Positions 24,169 to 32,804 of a stretch of DNA of 64,000 nucleotides are shown in pieces. A model generated the notes under the pieces. The model ran no database searches and had not been told where the DNA came from. It worked only from the letters and a program-made list of their open reading frames with translations. The position numbers and the translations under genes were made by a program. Origin of the DNA: Streptomyces prunicolor NBRC 13075. GTDB lineage: Bacteria > Actinomycetota > Actinomycetes > Streptomycetales > Streptomycetaceae. The stretch is taken from the NCBI RefSeq assembly GCF_000367365.1, contig NZ_BARF01000014.1:248001-312000 (forward strand), given 5' to 3'. The stretch's first letter is position 1; every line of letters starts with the position of its first letter.

Positions 24169-25071
24169 TCAATCCGTGGGCTCGCGGACCGGGATGCCGA
24201 GTCGGTCGGCGACGGTCGTCAGGGCCGTGCCCAGGGGCAGCGCGACCCGGGTTCGGGCGTGCGGGTCGCCGCGGGTGGGGTCCCGGTTGACGATCAGGAC
24301 CGGTTTGCCCTCCTGCGACGCCTGACGGACGAACCGCAGCCCGGACATCACCGTCAGCGACGAGCCGAGGACCAGCAGCGCGGTCGACTCGCGGACCAGC
24401 CGCCGGCAGCGCTCGACGCGCTGCGGGGGAACCGCCTCGCCGAAGAACACCACGTCCGGTTTGAGGACGCCCCCGCAGTCGGCGCACGACACGACGCGGA
24501 AGTCCCCGACCTGCGCGTCGGTGAGGTCCGCGTCACCGTCCGGGTTGATCCCGGCGGCGACCGGGTCGAAGCCCGGGTTCTCGGCCTCCAGGCGCCGGGC
24601 GAGTTCGTGGCGCGGGCTGATGGCGCGGCAGGAGAGGCACACGACCCGGTCCAGGCTGCCGTGGAGTTCCACGACGTCCTCGCTGCCGGCGGCCTGGTGC
24701 AGGCCGTCGACGTTCTGGGTGATCACGCCCGAGAGGCGGGCGTCCCGGGCGAGGGCGGCCACCGCCAGGTGTCCCGCGTTGGGGCGGGCCCGCCCGAAGG
24801 TGCGCCAGCCGAGGTGGCTGCGCGCCCAGTACCGGCGCCGCGCGTGCGCGCTCCCGGTGAAGTCCTGGTAGGTCATCGGGGTGTGCCGGCTCAGGCTCCC
24901 GCCCTCGCCCCGGTAGTCGGGGATGCCCGACTCCGTGGAGATGCCCGCCCCGCTGAGCACGAGCACACCGCCGGTGCTCAGCGTGTCGACGACCGGCTCG
25001 AGGTCGGTGGTGCCCGGCAGCAGATCCGCTGCCGCTGCGGGGGTCCAGCTCAGGGTGGGGCGCATGCGCAT
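24169..25071 (-). CDS. Sirtuin-type NAD-dependent protein deacylase
   Basis: A 300-residue Sir2-family protein. The NAD-binding motifs are LVLSGAGISTESGIPDYRGE near residue 36 and VITQNVDGLHQAAG near 119, with the catalytic His in ELHGSLDRVVC. Four zinc cysteines appear as CLSC and, after an unusually long intervening segment, CADCGG. The late motif LVLGSSLTV is also present. It removes acetyl or other acyl groups from lysines in the cytoplasm, releasing nicotinamide. Start ATGs at 25071 and 25065 are equally possible. It is convergent with the exported GH32 gene and has no obvious partner. Confidence 0.93.
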   Translation of the reverse strand: MRMRPTLSWTPAAAADLLPGTTDLEPVVDTLSTGGVLVLSGAGISTESGIPDYRGEGGSLSRHTPMTYQDFTGSAHARRRYWARSHLGWRTFGRARPNAGHLAVAALARDARLSGVITQNVDGLHQAAGSEDVVELHGSLDRVVCLSCRAISPRHELARRLEAENPGFDPVAAGINPDGDADLTDAQVGDFRVVSCADCGGVLKPDVVFFGEAVPPQRVERCRRLVRESTALLVLGSSLTVMSGLRFVRQASQEGKPVLIVNRDPTRGDPHARTRVALPLGTALTTVADRLGIPVREPTD

Positions 25072-25296
25072 ACCGGCCAGGGTACGGAATCGGCGGCGGC
25101 ACCCGGCGGGCGTGGCGGGCATGGATGGTTGCGGGGCAACGGTTCTCCGTCCGCCGCGGGCAAACCGGCGCTCGGCGCATTGGGCGGGCTCGTGGGCGCG
25201 CGGGTACCCGCTGCGGTGAGCGCGAGCGCCGTTGCGGGACGGTCGGCCGCGGAAAGCATGTCCTCAGCACTGCGAGTACTGCGAGTGAGGAGACAT

Positions 25297-25842
25297 GTGG
25301 TGTCCAGTGAGTTCCAGCGGACCAAGCTCCAGGCCATGTTCGAGGCGTTCGACGCGGACGGCAACGGCTATCTGGAGGAGGCGGACTTCGTGGCCCTGGC
25401 GGACCGTTGGGGCCGGCTGCCGCGAGTGAGAGAGGGATCGGAACTGGCGGCGCGCGTGGACGGCGTACTGAAGGGCTGGTGGCAGCATCTGTCGGCGATT
25501 GTGGACACGGACCGGGACGGCCGGATCGACATGGACGACCTCCTTGCCATGGTGGACCTGCTGCCGACCATCCCCGAGGCCGTCACCGCCACCGCCGACA
25601 CCATCTTCGACGCGGTCGACGAGAACGCCGACGGCCGCATCTCGCGCGGCGAGCACCAGCGGCTCGTCGACACCTGGCACGGGCGGCCCGTGGAGACCGG
25701 CGGTTCCTTCGACCGCCTCGACCAGGACGCTGACGGCTACCTCAGCCGCCCCGAGTTCGCCGCGCTGTGGACCCAGTTCTGGACCAGCGACGACCCCGCC
25801 GAACCCGGCAACGTGATGTGCGGGCCGATCGGCGCCGGGTGA
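25297..25842 (+). CDS. Four-EF-hand calcium-binding protein (calerythrin type)
   Basis: A 181-residue cytoplasmic protein with four EF-hand loops: DADGNGYLEEAD near residue 17, DTDRDGRIDMDD near 68, DENADGRISRGE near 108 and DQDADGYLSRPE near 142. All keep Asp at position 1, Gly at 6 and an acidic residue at 12, so all should bind calcium. Helices between them match calerythrin-like actinobacterial proteins, proposed calcium buffers or sensors. The start is one of two adjacent GTG codons (25297 or 25300) behind GAGGAG. Confidence 0.92.
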   Translation: MVSSEFQRTKLQAMFEAFDADGNGYLEEADFVALADRWGRLPRVREGSELAARVDGVLKGWWQHLSAIVDTDRDGRIDMDDLLAMVDLLPTIPEAVTATADTIFDAVDENADGRISRGEHQRLVDTWHGRPVETGGSFDRLDQDADGYLSRPEFAALWTQFWTSDDPAEPGNVMCGPIGAG

Positions 25843-25904
25843 GACACCGGCGGGGGCCGCCCGGAGCAGGCCGCGGCGGGTCGCCGACCAGGCGAGCCGC
25901 ATAC

Positions 25905-26201
25905 GTGTCATCGGCCCGCAAGCTCCCGGCGTTCCTCATCGGGCACGGAGACGCGGACGCCCAGATCCCGATCGAGCAGAGCCAGTTGCTGTACTCGGCG
26001 CTCCAGAAGGAGTGCGCCGACGTCACCCTGCACAGCCTGCACGGCGAGGGTCACTTCTTCCCCTTCACCGGCGGTCTCTCCGAGTCATATCCGGCCCGGA
26101 GGGTGCAGACCTCGAAGGGCTGTGGGAAGACTGGGACCAGCACGGGCCCGGCGCTGAGCCTCGACACCATCGGCTCGTTCATTCGCGCCCACCTGCGCTG
26201 A
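25905..26201 (+). pseudogene. C-terminal remnant of an alpha/beta hydrolase
   Basis: About 98 codons encode the end of an esterase or prolyl-oligopeptidase-like hydrolase: FLIGHGDADAQIPIEQSQLL carries the usual Asp, and LHSLHGEGHFFPF the catalytic His. The N-terminal two thirds, including the nucleophile Ser, are missing; upstream sequence in this frame is only read-through behind the EF-hand gene. There is no credible start codon with a ribosome binding site. I read it as a deletion remnant. Confidence 0.7.
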
Positions 26202-26226
26202 CGGAGCCGAAAGAAACGAGACGGTC

Positions 26227-27267
26227 ATGCACCACGTAGTCGCCAAACTGGACGCCCTCGACCCGGAGGCGGGCGCCGCCATCAGGGTCATCGCCCGGTT
26301 CGACGAACTCGTCGAAGGACACGCGGGGTTGGGGCCCATCCTGGCCGCGGCGGCAACACTGACCGGCTCACCGGCCCGGCTGATCGACGAACGGTTCGCC
26401 GTCGCCCTCCGCGCCGACCTGGACGGTCGGGTCGAGCGCGACGGCGGGCCGATCGATCCGCGCTGGGTCGGCGCACCCCTCGTGCCGGGTGGTCGACCGG
26501 CCCTCTGGCTGGAGCGGGTCGGCCGGCACTCGCTGATCGAGGCGATGGTGCTCGACCGGGTCGCGTTCGCCGCCCGTGAGGTGCTCCACCGCACCCGCGA
26601 CGCGGCCGGGCGGACTGCGGGCCCGTTCTCGGACGACCCGGCCGCGGTCGAGGTGCTCCTGGACAGCGCCGCGAGCGAGAGCGACCGCCTGCACGCGGCC
26701 CGGCTGCTGCACCTGCCCGAGGGGGCCGACCTGCGGGCGGTGGCGTCGGCCGACGGCTCCGGACGGATCGTGGCCGCCGCGAAGGGCGACGGGGACGCCG
26801 CCGCCCGGGCGCGACGCTGGGAAGCTCTCGGACGTACGGGCATCGGACCCGCCGTTCCCCTGCTGGAACTCCCACGCTCCTGGGACCGGGCCCGGACCGC
26901 ACTGCGCTACGCCGCCGAGGGCACCGACGAGGACCCGGGACCCGGCGTCGTCCTCTTCGAGGAACTCGGCACGCTGGCCCTGCTCGCCGACGCCCTCGAC
27001 CCCGCCTCACCACCGGACGACGTCCGCGCCCTGGAGAAGGCGGCCCGTTCCGGTGCCTGGGTGCTGCGCACGCTGGTCGAGTTCACCTCGCACACCAGCC
27101 TGCGGCTCGCGGCGGCGGCCCTGTACGTCCACCACTCCACCCTCAAGGGCCGGCTCACCTCGATCGAGCAGTCCTTGGGGTTCCCCGTACACGAACCCCA
27201 AGGCCGACTGCGGGTCCAACTGGCGCTCGCCGCCCGCCGGTTGCTGCTCCACCCGGTCGCGCGCTAG
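26227..27267 (+). CDS. PucR/CdaR-type regulator
   Basis: A 346-residue protein whose C terminus is a PucR-type helix-turn-helix: LRTLVEFTSHTSLRLAAAAL, then YVHHSTLKGRLTSIEQSLGF. The central part resembles the GGDEF-like sensor of CdaR proteins (SWDRARTALRYAAEG, VVLFEELGTLALLAD). The N-terminal 100 residues are helical without a familiar domain. Relatives control purine, amino-acid or aromatic catabolism. The gene is convergent with the CocE-type hydrolase and shares the bases CTAG with it as overlapping stop codons. Confidence 0.85.
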   Translation: MHHVVAKLDALDPEAGAAIRVIARFDELVEGHAGLGPILAAAATLTGSPARLIDERFAVALRADLDGRVERDGGPIDPRWVGAPLVPGGRPALWLERVGRHSLIEAMVLDRVAFAAREVLHRTRDAAGRTAGPFSDDPAAVEVLLDSAASESDRLHAARLLHLPEGADLRAVASADGSGRIVAAAKGDGDAAARARRWEALGRTGIGPAVPLLELPRSWDRARTALRYAAEGTDEDPGPGVVLFEELGTLALLADALDPASPPDDVRALEKAARSGAWVLRTLVEFTSHTSLRLAAAALYVHHSTLKGRLTSIEQSLGFPVHEPQGRLRVQLALAARRLLLHPVAR

Positions 27268-29006
27268 CGCTGGACGACGGGCAGGACGATCCGGCTGGGG
27301 TACTCGGCGCCACGGTGGACCTGGTTGACCGCGGCCACCATGTCGGAGAGGTGTTCCTGCGCGATGATCCCGCCGGTGTTGGAATTCCGGTCGTAGCGGG
27401 GGAAGTTGGAGCTGGAGATCTCCACCATGATCCGGTGTCCGGCCAGGAAGACATTGGCGGTGGCGATGAGATCGACCTCGTACACCTCCCCGGGCGTCAT
27501 CAACCGCGGGGCATCCAGCCCCTCCTGGTAGCGCATACGCAGGATGCCGTCGCACAGGACGATGGCCCGCCCGTCCGGGTGGACGTCGAGCAGCTTCGCG
27601 GTGAAGTCCGTGTCCACGGCCGACGAACTCACGAACAGCCGCGCCGACACCGGCCCCGTCACCTCCACGGGCTCCTCCAGCACCTCGGTCGTGAACACCA
27701 GCACGTCGTCACGGTCGTGCAGCGGGCGCTGGTCGGCCGGACCGTCGTATCCCGTGAGGCTCATGAGGGTCCCGCCGAGCGAGGGCACCGGCCGGCGCGG
27801 GTCGTAGAGGTAGGTGTCGACGAAGTCGCCGGTCGGTTCGGCCGTCGACAGCCGTCCCGCGCCCGCGGCACTGTTCGCCGGGCCGTCGCCCTCCAGGTAG
27901 TAGGCCCGGTAGTCGGTGTCGGGCAGCGGCCAGTCCGGCTCGTCCCGCCACTGGTCGATCCCCATGACGAACAACCGCACCGGCGGCCGCCCCTCCGGAG
28001 CATCCTGCTTCCCCTTCCCCTTCAACCAGCGGTCGAAGAAGGCGATCTGCTGCTCACCCAACGCCGTGGCGTCCGCGCCGGCCGCCATGCCGAAGTCACG
28101 GTCCGGGAAGAAGCCGACGTGCCCGACGGGCATATGGGACCACGGCCCTACGATCAGGCGCTGTCCCTCCCGCGCCTCGGCCGTACCGGCCCCCGCCTTC
28201 ATCGTCGTGAAGTCACGCAAGGTCTCGCCGATGAACAGGTCGTACCACCCGCCGATGTGCAGCGCGGGTGTCGTGAGCGTGGCCACCTGCTCCAGCGCCG
28301 ACAGGTCCCGCCAGGACTGGTCGCGGTCGGGACGGCCGATCGCGGCATCGACCATCCAGGGCAGATGGGCCGAGATCAACGGCTGGTCGGCCACCGGAGT
28401 GTGCTCGTTGCGCAACGAACGATCCGCCACACGCGCCGCGAGGGCGGCGAGGTCCTCGACGGCGGCACGCCCCTGGGCGAGATCCCGCTGAGCCTTGCCC
28501 AGGGCCATGAGAGTCGCCCAGCCGAGCACGGTGTCCAAGGACAGCGCCCCACCCCGGGAACGCCAAGGTGCCGCGTAGAGATCGGCCGACGTCATCATGG
28601 GAGCGATCGCCTTGAGCGCCGGGGGCTTGGACGAGGCGGCCAGCAACTGCACCATGCCCAGGTAGGAGGCCCCGAACATGCCCACGCTGCCGTCGCACCA
28701 CTCCTGTTCGGCCAGCCAGGCCACCGTGTCGGCACCGTCCGAGGCGTCGTCCATGTGCGGTACCAAGACACCGTCCGAACCGACGGTGCCCCGGCAGTCC
28801 TGGATCACCACCGCATAACCCCCGCGCAGCATGCCGTACAGAGTCGGCATCAGGCCGCTCTCCAGACCCGCCTTCTCCTTGTCGTAAGGCGTACGCGCGA
28901 GCAGCACAGGCAGCGGCTCGTCCGTCTCCGGTCGCCAGATGTTCGTCGACAACTCCGCGCCGTCCCTCATGGGGACCCGCACGTCGAAAGCGGCTCCGTA
29001 ATTCAT
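27264..29006 (-). CDS. CocE/NonD family hydrolase (X-Pro dipeptidyl-peptidase fold)
   Basis: A 580-residue serine hydrolase. The N-terminal alpha/beta fold begins VRVPMRDGAELSTNIWRP, and the nucleophile is in MFGASYLGMVQLL near residue 115. The catalytic His lies in VGPWSHMPVG near 298, with an Asp expected shortly before it. A C-terminal jelly-roll domain (EEPVEVTGPVSARLFVSSSA to the end) is typical of cocaine esterase and glutaryl acylases. There is no signal peptide. The natural ester or amide substrate is unknown. Its 5' leader contains a very large nested hairpin. Confidence 0.92.
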   Translation of the reverse strand: MNYGAAFDVRVPMRDGAELSTNIWRPETDEPLPVLLARTPYDKEKAGLESGLMPTLYGMLRGGYAVVIQDCRGTVGSDGVLVPHMDDASDGADTVAWLAEQEWCDGSVGMFGASYLGMVQLLAASSKPPALKAIAPMMTSADLYAAPWRSRGGALSLDTVLGWATLMALGKAQRDLAQGRAAVEDLAALAARVADRSLRNEHTPVADQPLISAHLPWMVDAAIGRPDRDQSWRDLSALEQVATLTTPALHIGGWYDLFIGETLRDFTTMKAGAGTAEAREGQRLIVGPWSHMPVGHVGFFPDRDFGMAAGADATALGEQQIAFFDRWLKGKGKQDAPEGRPPVRLFVMGIDQWRDEPDWPLPDTDYRAYYLEGDGPANSAAGAGRLSTAEPTGDFVDTYLYDPRRPVPSLGGTLMSLTGYDGPADQRPLHDRDDVLVFTTEVLEEPVEVTGPVSARLFVSSSAVDTDFTAKLLDVHPDGRAIVLCDGILRMRYQEGLDAPRLMTPGEVYEVDLIATANVFLAGHRIMVEISSSNFPRYDRNSNTGGIIAQEHLSDMVAAVNQVHRGAEYPSRIVLPVVQR

Positions 29007-29044
29007 CGCACACCTGCCTGTCCTCGGGAAAACCGTCCTGCGAT

Positions 29045-29141
29045 TGTGCGGCTGGGGCAGGCGGGAGACGGCTAGCCGGATGGCGGGTATTCCCCGCCAT
29101 CCGGCAGCGTTCTTTCCGCCTGCCCCGACCGCGACCGCACA
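29045..29141. other. 97-nt nested hairpin between two co-directional genes
   Basis: Three perfect inverted repeats are nested on one axis: outer 7-bp arms (29045-29051 with 29135-29141), middle 11-bp arms GGGGCAGGCGG (29054-29064 with 29116-29126) and inner 13-bp arms GCCGGATGGCGGG (29075-29087 with 29093-29105) around a 5-base loop. It ends 39 bases upstream of the CocE-type start, on the same transcript if the genes are read together. It could be a terminator for the quinone oxidoreductase gene, a leader RNA structure, or a miniature mobile repeat. Confidence 0.75.
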
Positions 29142-29183
29142 GTCGGGGACAGCCCACGTACCCGTATACGCAGGACCGGTGAC

Positions 29184-30107
29184 TCAGCCGATCTCCAGGA
29201 CGACCTTGCCGGTGATGTTCCCGGCAGCGAAGGCGCGTTGTGCCTCGGCGGCCTTCTCCAGCGGGAAGACCGCGCCGACGCGCACGCTGAGCAGACCGGC
29301 CTCGGCCAGTGCCGTGACCGCGGTGAGGTCGGCGCGGTCCATGCGGGCGAAGACGTCGATGGAGCCGGGGACGCCGGGGGCGGCGATGGACGCAAGCCTG
29401 CCGCCGGACCGTGCGGCCCCCGCCGACGCGGCGAGGACACCGCCGCCGATCGTGTCGAGGATCGCGTCCACGCCCTGCGGAACCAGGCCGAGCACCCGCT
29501 GGGTCAGTCCCTCGCCGTACGCGACCGCTTGGGCGCCGAGCCCGCGCAGGTAGTCGTGATCGCCGGCCGACCCCACCCCGATGACCCGGGCGCCCCGGGC
29601 CACGGCGATCTGCACGGCGACGGAACCCACGCCCCCGGCGGCCCCGTGCACGAGGAGGCTCTCGCCCTGCCGTACCGCGAGGGCGTGCACCACACCCTGG
29701 TAGGCGGTGAGCGCGGCCAGCGGCAGTCCCGCGGCCTCGGCGAAGGACAGGGCGCTCGGCTTGCGCACCACACCGCGCACATCCGCGGAGACCAGTTCGG
29801 CGAAGCCACCGTGCGCACGCTGCACATCGCCCCGGACATACGCGATCACCTCGTCGCCCACCGCGAACTCCGGTGCCCCGGGCCCGGACCGCTCCACCAC
29901 ACCGGCGACGTCCCAGCCGGGCACCACCGGGAAATACGTCTCTACGGCACTGTCCAGCGCCCCGGCCTGGATGGCGGCGTCGGCGCGGTTCAGCCCCGCG
30001 GCCCTGACCCGGATCAGCACCGAGTCCACGTGCGTCTTCGGCTCGGGCAGCTCGGTGAGTTCGAGGACTTCCGGCCCGCCGTAACGGCGGTACACGACGG
30101 CTTTCAT
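29184..30107 (-). CDS. Quinone oxidoreductase-like (zeta-crystallin type) MDR enzyme
   Basis: A 307-residue medium-chain reductase. The N-terminal catalytic domain has GLNRADAAIQAG and VPGWDVAGVVE; the NADP-binding fold has LLVHGAAGGVGSVAVQIA near residues 148-165. It lacks the cysteine cluster of structural zinc, as expected for quinone oxidoreductases. It probably reduces a quinone or activated alkene with NADPH in the cytoplasm. It overlaps nothing but lies 3 bases after the SnoaL-like gene, so the pair is an operon divergent from the LysR regulator. Confidence 0.93.
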   Translation of the reverse strand: MKAVVYRRYGGPEVLELTELPEPKTHVDSVLIRVRAAGLNRADAAIQAGALDSAVETYFPVVPGWDVAGVVERSGPGAPEFAVGDEVIAYVRGDVQRAHGGFAELVSADVRGVVRKPSALSFAEAAGLPLAALTAYQGVVHALAVRQGESLLVHGAAGGVGSVAVQIAVARGARVIGVGSAGDHDYLRGLGAQAVAYGEGLTQRVLGLVPQGVDAILDTIGGGVLAASAGAARSGGRLASIAAPGVPGSIDVFARMDRADLTAVTALAEAGLLSVRVGAVFPLEKAAEAQRAFAAGNITGKVVLEIG

Positions 30108-30110
30108 CGC

Positions 30111-30599
30111 TCAGGCCCCCGGGATCGCCATCGGCATGTCCATCAGGACGCGGTGCGCGACGATCTTCCACTCGCCGTCGACGCGGCGCAGATCGGTGTC
30201 GTAGTAGCCGGACTCGACGGGCCGGACGGTGCCCTGGGCGCCGAAGGCGCTCTCGGGCCGGCCGGCTGCCGGGCGAGAGGTGGCGCGCACCTCGAAGACC
30301 ACGAACTGGGCGTTCATGTGCGCCAGTTCACCGTCGACCTCGATGAGATGGTCCGACGTGATGTGGTGACCGGAGCCGCCCTCGGGGTGCGGCGCCATGA
30401 AGTTGTCGACCGCGTACTCCACGCCCGCGGAGCCGATGACCGGCTCGCCGACCGTCTCGTAGGTGTCGGGGCCGGTCTTGGCGAAGATCTGCACGGTCGC
30501 GTCGACGGTGAAGAGGGCACCCTGACTCCTGCCGTCGCGTCGATCGGTGGCGCGGACATAGCGTGCCAGGACCTCCTGGATCTTGCGCTCGTCGCTCAT
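30111..30599 (-). CDS. SnoaL/NTF2-like protein
   Basis: A 162-residue polyketide-cyclase-like NTF2 fold: an N-terminal helix (IQEVLARYVRATDRRDG), then LFTVDATVQIFAKTGPDTYE, HHITSDHLIEVDGE and the C-terminal strand WKIVAHRVLMD. The pocket histidine pair is present. Its reaction is unknown; it may isomerise or hydrate a substrate that the neighbouring reductase handles. The ATG at 30599 has GGAAGGAA ahead of it. It is the first gene of the operon opposite the LysR regulator. Confidence 0.88.
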   Translation of the reverse strand: MSDERKIQEVLARYVRATDRRDGRSQGALFTVDATVQIFAKTGPDTYETVGEPVIGSAGVEYAVDNFMAPHPEGGSGHHITSDHLIEVDGELAHMNAQFVVFEVRATSRPAAGRPESAFGAQGTVRPVESGYYDTDLRRVDGEWKIVAHRVLMDMPMAIPGA

Positions 30600-30702
30600 G
30601 CTTCGCACGTTCCTTCCGTCTTGCCGATCCTTCGAGCCGTGTTCCTGTTTCGAGTGGATCACCGGGAGGGGGCGAGAGCCATGAGGGTTCCGGCAAGGGT
30701 CG

Positions 30703-30717
30703 ATACCCTGAAGGTAT
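30703..30717. promoter_or_regulatory. LysR-type box overlapping the regulator start
   Basis: ATACC-ctgaa-GGTAT is a perfect 5-bp inverted repeat with the T-N11-A pattern of LysR-family sites. It overlaps the ATG of the LysR gene at 30716 and lies in the divergent region with the SnoaL/reductase operon. Confidence 0.55.
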
Positions 30718-31555
30718 GGATCGTCTGGAGACCCGCGAGCTCGCCTACTTCGTCGCGGTCGCCGAGGAACTGCACTTCGGCAAGGCCGCCGAGCGCCTGG
30801 GTATCGCCCAGCCCCCGCTGTCGCGCGCGATCAGCCGCCTGGAGCGCCGCATGGGGGTACGGCTGCTGGAGCGCACCAGCCGCAGGGTCGCACTCACCGA
30901 CGCGGGCGCCGTGTTCCTGGGCGAGAGCCGCCAGTTGCTCGACTCGCTCGACGCGGCCGTACGGCGGGCGCAGCGCGCGCGGCAGCCCGGCCGGCTGGTG
31001 ATGGCGGTACGTCCCGGCTCCGCGTCCGGGCTGGTCGCCGATCTGGTCCGCTCCGCCGAGGTGGGCAGCCACGACGTCGTCTTCACACACGATCGCCCCG
31101 CCGCCCTCAGGGACGGCAGGGCCGATGTGGCGCTGCTGTGCATCGGCACCGACGACCTCACCGGGCTGCGCACCGCCGTCCTGACCGAGGAGGCGCCCTA
31201 CGCGCTGCTCCCGCGTGACCATCCACTGGCCCGGCGCACCGTGGTGACGGTCGCCGAACTCGCCCAGGACGCGCACTTCGACCCCGAGTGCCCGACGGTC
31301 GGCCTCGACGAGATCGTCGACCGGGTCGTGCTCGGGCGCCTGGTCACCGTCGTGGGTTCGGGTGCCGTGGAACGGATCCCCTCCGAGGTGGCCGCGGTAC
31401 CGGTGTCGGATCTCCTGCCCACGCGCCTTGCCCTGGCCTGGCCCGAAGGGGCGTCCCGCCCAGCCGTCACCGCTTTCGTGCGCTCGGCCCGCGCGGCTGC
31501 GGCGCGGCGGGCGCTGGACGCGAAGGACACGGGCGCGGTGGCTGTCCAGGGGTGA
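30716..31555 (+). CDS. LysR-family transcriptional regulator
   Basis: A 279-residue LysR regulator. The winged helix-turn-helix is LAYFVAVAEELHFGKAAERL followed by GIAQPPLSRAISRLERRMGV. The C-terminal effector domain is rather short (RLVMAVRPGSASGLVADLVR, LLPRDHPLARRTVVTVAELA). Such proteins usually activate a divergent operon when bound to a pathway compound, which here would be the SnoaL-like and quinone-reductase genes. The ATG at 30716 lies directly behind AAGG, within a candidate LysR box. Confidence 0.92.
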   Translation: MDRLETRELAYFVAVAEELHFGKAAERLGIAQPPLSRAISRLERRMGVRLLERTSRRVALTDAGAVFLGESRQLLDSLDAAVRRAQRARQPGRLVMAVRPGSASGLVADLVRSAEVGSHDVVFTHDRPAALRDGRADVALLCIGTDDLTGLRTAVLTEEAPYALLPRDHPLARRTVVTVAELAQDAHFDPECPTVGLDEIVDRVVLGRLVTVVGSGAVERIPSEVAAVPVSDLLPTRLALAWPEGASRPAVTAFVRSARAAAARRALDAKDTGAVAVQG

Positions 31556-31686
31556 GTACAGGAGGGCCGACGGCAGAAGAGCTGATCACCTAGTGCCTTT
31601 TGTTTTGCGATGGGCGCCCGTCCTTGTCGTGAACAGGCGTCCCTCGCAGGCCCACAACGGGTGCGCAAAATCCGCTCAGTTGTCCC

Positions 31687-32694
31687 TTATCCCTCGGTCG
31701 CGTATCCCTCGGTCGCGAACGACAGCGTGCCGGAGGCGGTCGTCTCGCCGGCCTGGGTGACCTGGAAGGTCCAGCCGTCCTCGGCCGGGGCGCATTCGAC
31801 GTGGACGGGGGAGTTCCACTCGGTGAAGCGCAGGGCCCGCAGGTGGCAGCCGTTCAGTCGGCCGGGGGAGGCTCCCGCAAGGCAGGCCGCCTGGCGGGCC
31901 GCCTCCAGCAGGACCATGCCGGGGACGTGGTCACTGGGGTGGTCGAAGAACCGTGGGTGGCGCAGGTCGGCCGGTGCCACCAGCAAAGACCCGGAGGGGT
32001 CCCGGACCAGCATCACATCGCCGGGGGACGGCACCGACACCTCGGTCGGCGACGGGCGCCGGTGCACGTCGTCCGGCACGGGAGTGGCGGCGGCATTCGG
32101 GCCGCGGAACGTGTCGTACTCCTCCTCGGACAGGACGCGGACGCGCCCGAAGGCCGAGCCGAACTCGCGCCCGGCGGCGGAGAATTGGATCCGTACGCTC
32201 AGCGCGACCGGCCACGGCACGTCGTCCACGTGGCGCACGTCGGACACCTCGGCCCGGCACAGCACGTCGGTGGCGCCGTAACCGACCACCGGCTCCGTGC
32301 TGTTGTCGAGCTGGAAACCCACGCTCCTGATGACGGGCTTGCTCGTGCTCGGGGCGCCGAGGAAGCGCTGGCAGATGTACAGGCCGACCTGGCGGATGGT
32401 CTCGGCGGCGAGCATCGGATCGTGCCGCTCGTCGGAACCCGAACCCGAACCGGAACCCGAACCCGAACCGGAACCCGAACCGGAACCGGAACCTGACGCG
32501 ATGGACGTGGCGTACGAGCGTGGCCACTGCGCGGCGAGGAGGAAGCGGCCGTCGGGCAGGGCCCGGGCATCGGTGAGCAGGACTTCGGCGACGGCTTTCC
32601 GGTGCACGAGAGTCCGGGACACGCAGCTGTCCCAGCTCAGCGTCAGGTGTTCCGGAGCGGTTTCAGGGGGTGCGAGAGAGTGTGATTCAGGCAT
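31687..32694 (-). CDS. AfsA/ScbA-like gamma-butyrolactone biosynthesis protein
   Basis: A 335-residue protein with two AfsA-type hot-dog repeats. The first has HLTLSWDSCVSRTLVHRKAV near residue 15; the second ends with HPRFFDHPSDHVPGMVLLEA near 246, the conserved D-H-x-x-D-H-V-P-G-M motif. AfsA enzymes condense a beta-ketoacyl chain from acyl carrier protein with dihydroxyacetone phosphate, the key step to A-factor-like hormones. Ten GS dipeptides form an unusual linker (residues about 72-92), encoded by a hexanucleotide repeat. The gene is divergent from a TetR-type receptor, the standard pairing. The last five codons are a 15-bp tandem duplication (ATEGYATEG). Confidence 0.9.
   Translation of the reverse strand: MPESHSLAPPETAPEHLTLSWDSCVSRTLVHRKAVAEVLLTDARALPDGRFLLAAQWPRSYATSIASGSGSGSGSGSGSGSGSGSGSDERHDPMLAAETIRQVGLYICQRFLGAPSTSKPVIRSVGFQLDNSTEPVVGYGATDVLCRAEVSDVRHVDDVPWPVALSVRIQFSAAGREFGSAFGRVRVLSEEEYDTFRGPNAAATPVPDDVHRRPSPTEVSVPSPGDVMLVRDPSGSLLVAPADLRHPRFFDHPSDHVPGMVLLEAARQAACLAGASPGRLNGCHLRALRFTEWNSPVHVECAPAEDGWTFQVTQAGETTASGTLSFATEGYATEG
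32434..32493. repeat. Hexanucleotide microsatellite inside the AfsA-like gene
   Basis: Ten consecutive units of GGAACC or CGAACC encode (GS)10 on the minus strand. Because units are 6 bp, gain or loss keeps the frame and changes only linker length by two residues per unit. Confidence 0.92.
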
Positions 32695-32804
32695 AAAATA
32701 ATAGAAGCTATGGTTCTTTGGCCTACGTGCGGGAAACGTCGGCCTGTCGGTTAGATTCACCGGAAAAGACGATCCGGCACGCAGGAACAGGGGCGACCGA
32801 GAAT
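32695..32804. promoter_or_regulatory. Divergent AfsA/receptor control region with a candidate ARE
   Basis: The 110 bases contain both promoters. AAACGTCGGCCTGTCGGTTA (32734-32753) has the AAAC...GGTT layout of autoregulatory elements bound by butyrolactone receptors, though its symmetry is only partial. The AfsA-proximal leader (32695-32715) is unusually AT-rich for this genome and lacks a ribosome binding site. Confidence 0.4.

Noticed and set aside
24085..25296. Long N-terminal extension of the EF-hand protein
   Set aside because: The frame is open only as a shadow of the sirtuin gene on the other strand; the GTG behind GAGGAG at 25297 fits the family start.
31556..31686. Possible insertion-sequence end near CTAGTGCCTTTTGTTTTGC
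   Set aside because: No inverted partner, no transposase fragment and no target duplication could be found.
32434..32493. Phase-variation switch in the AfsA-like gene
   Set aside because: The repeat unit is 6 bp, so slippage keeps the frame; only linker length can vary.
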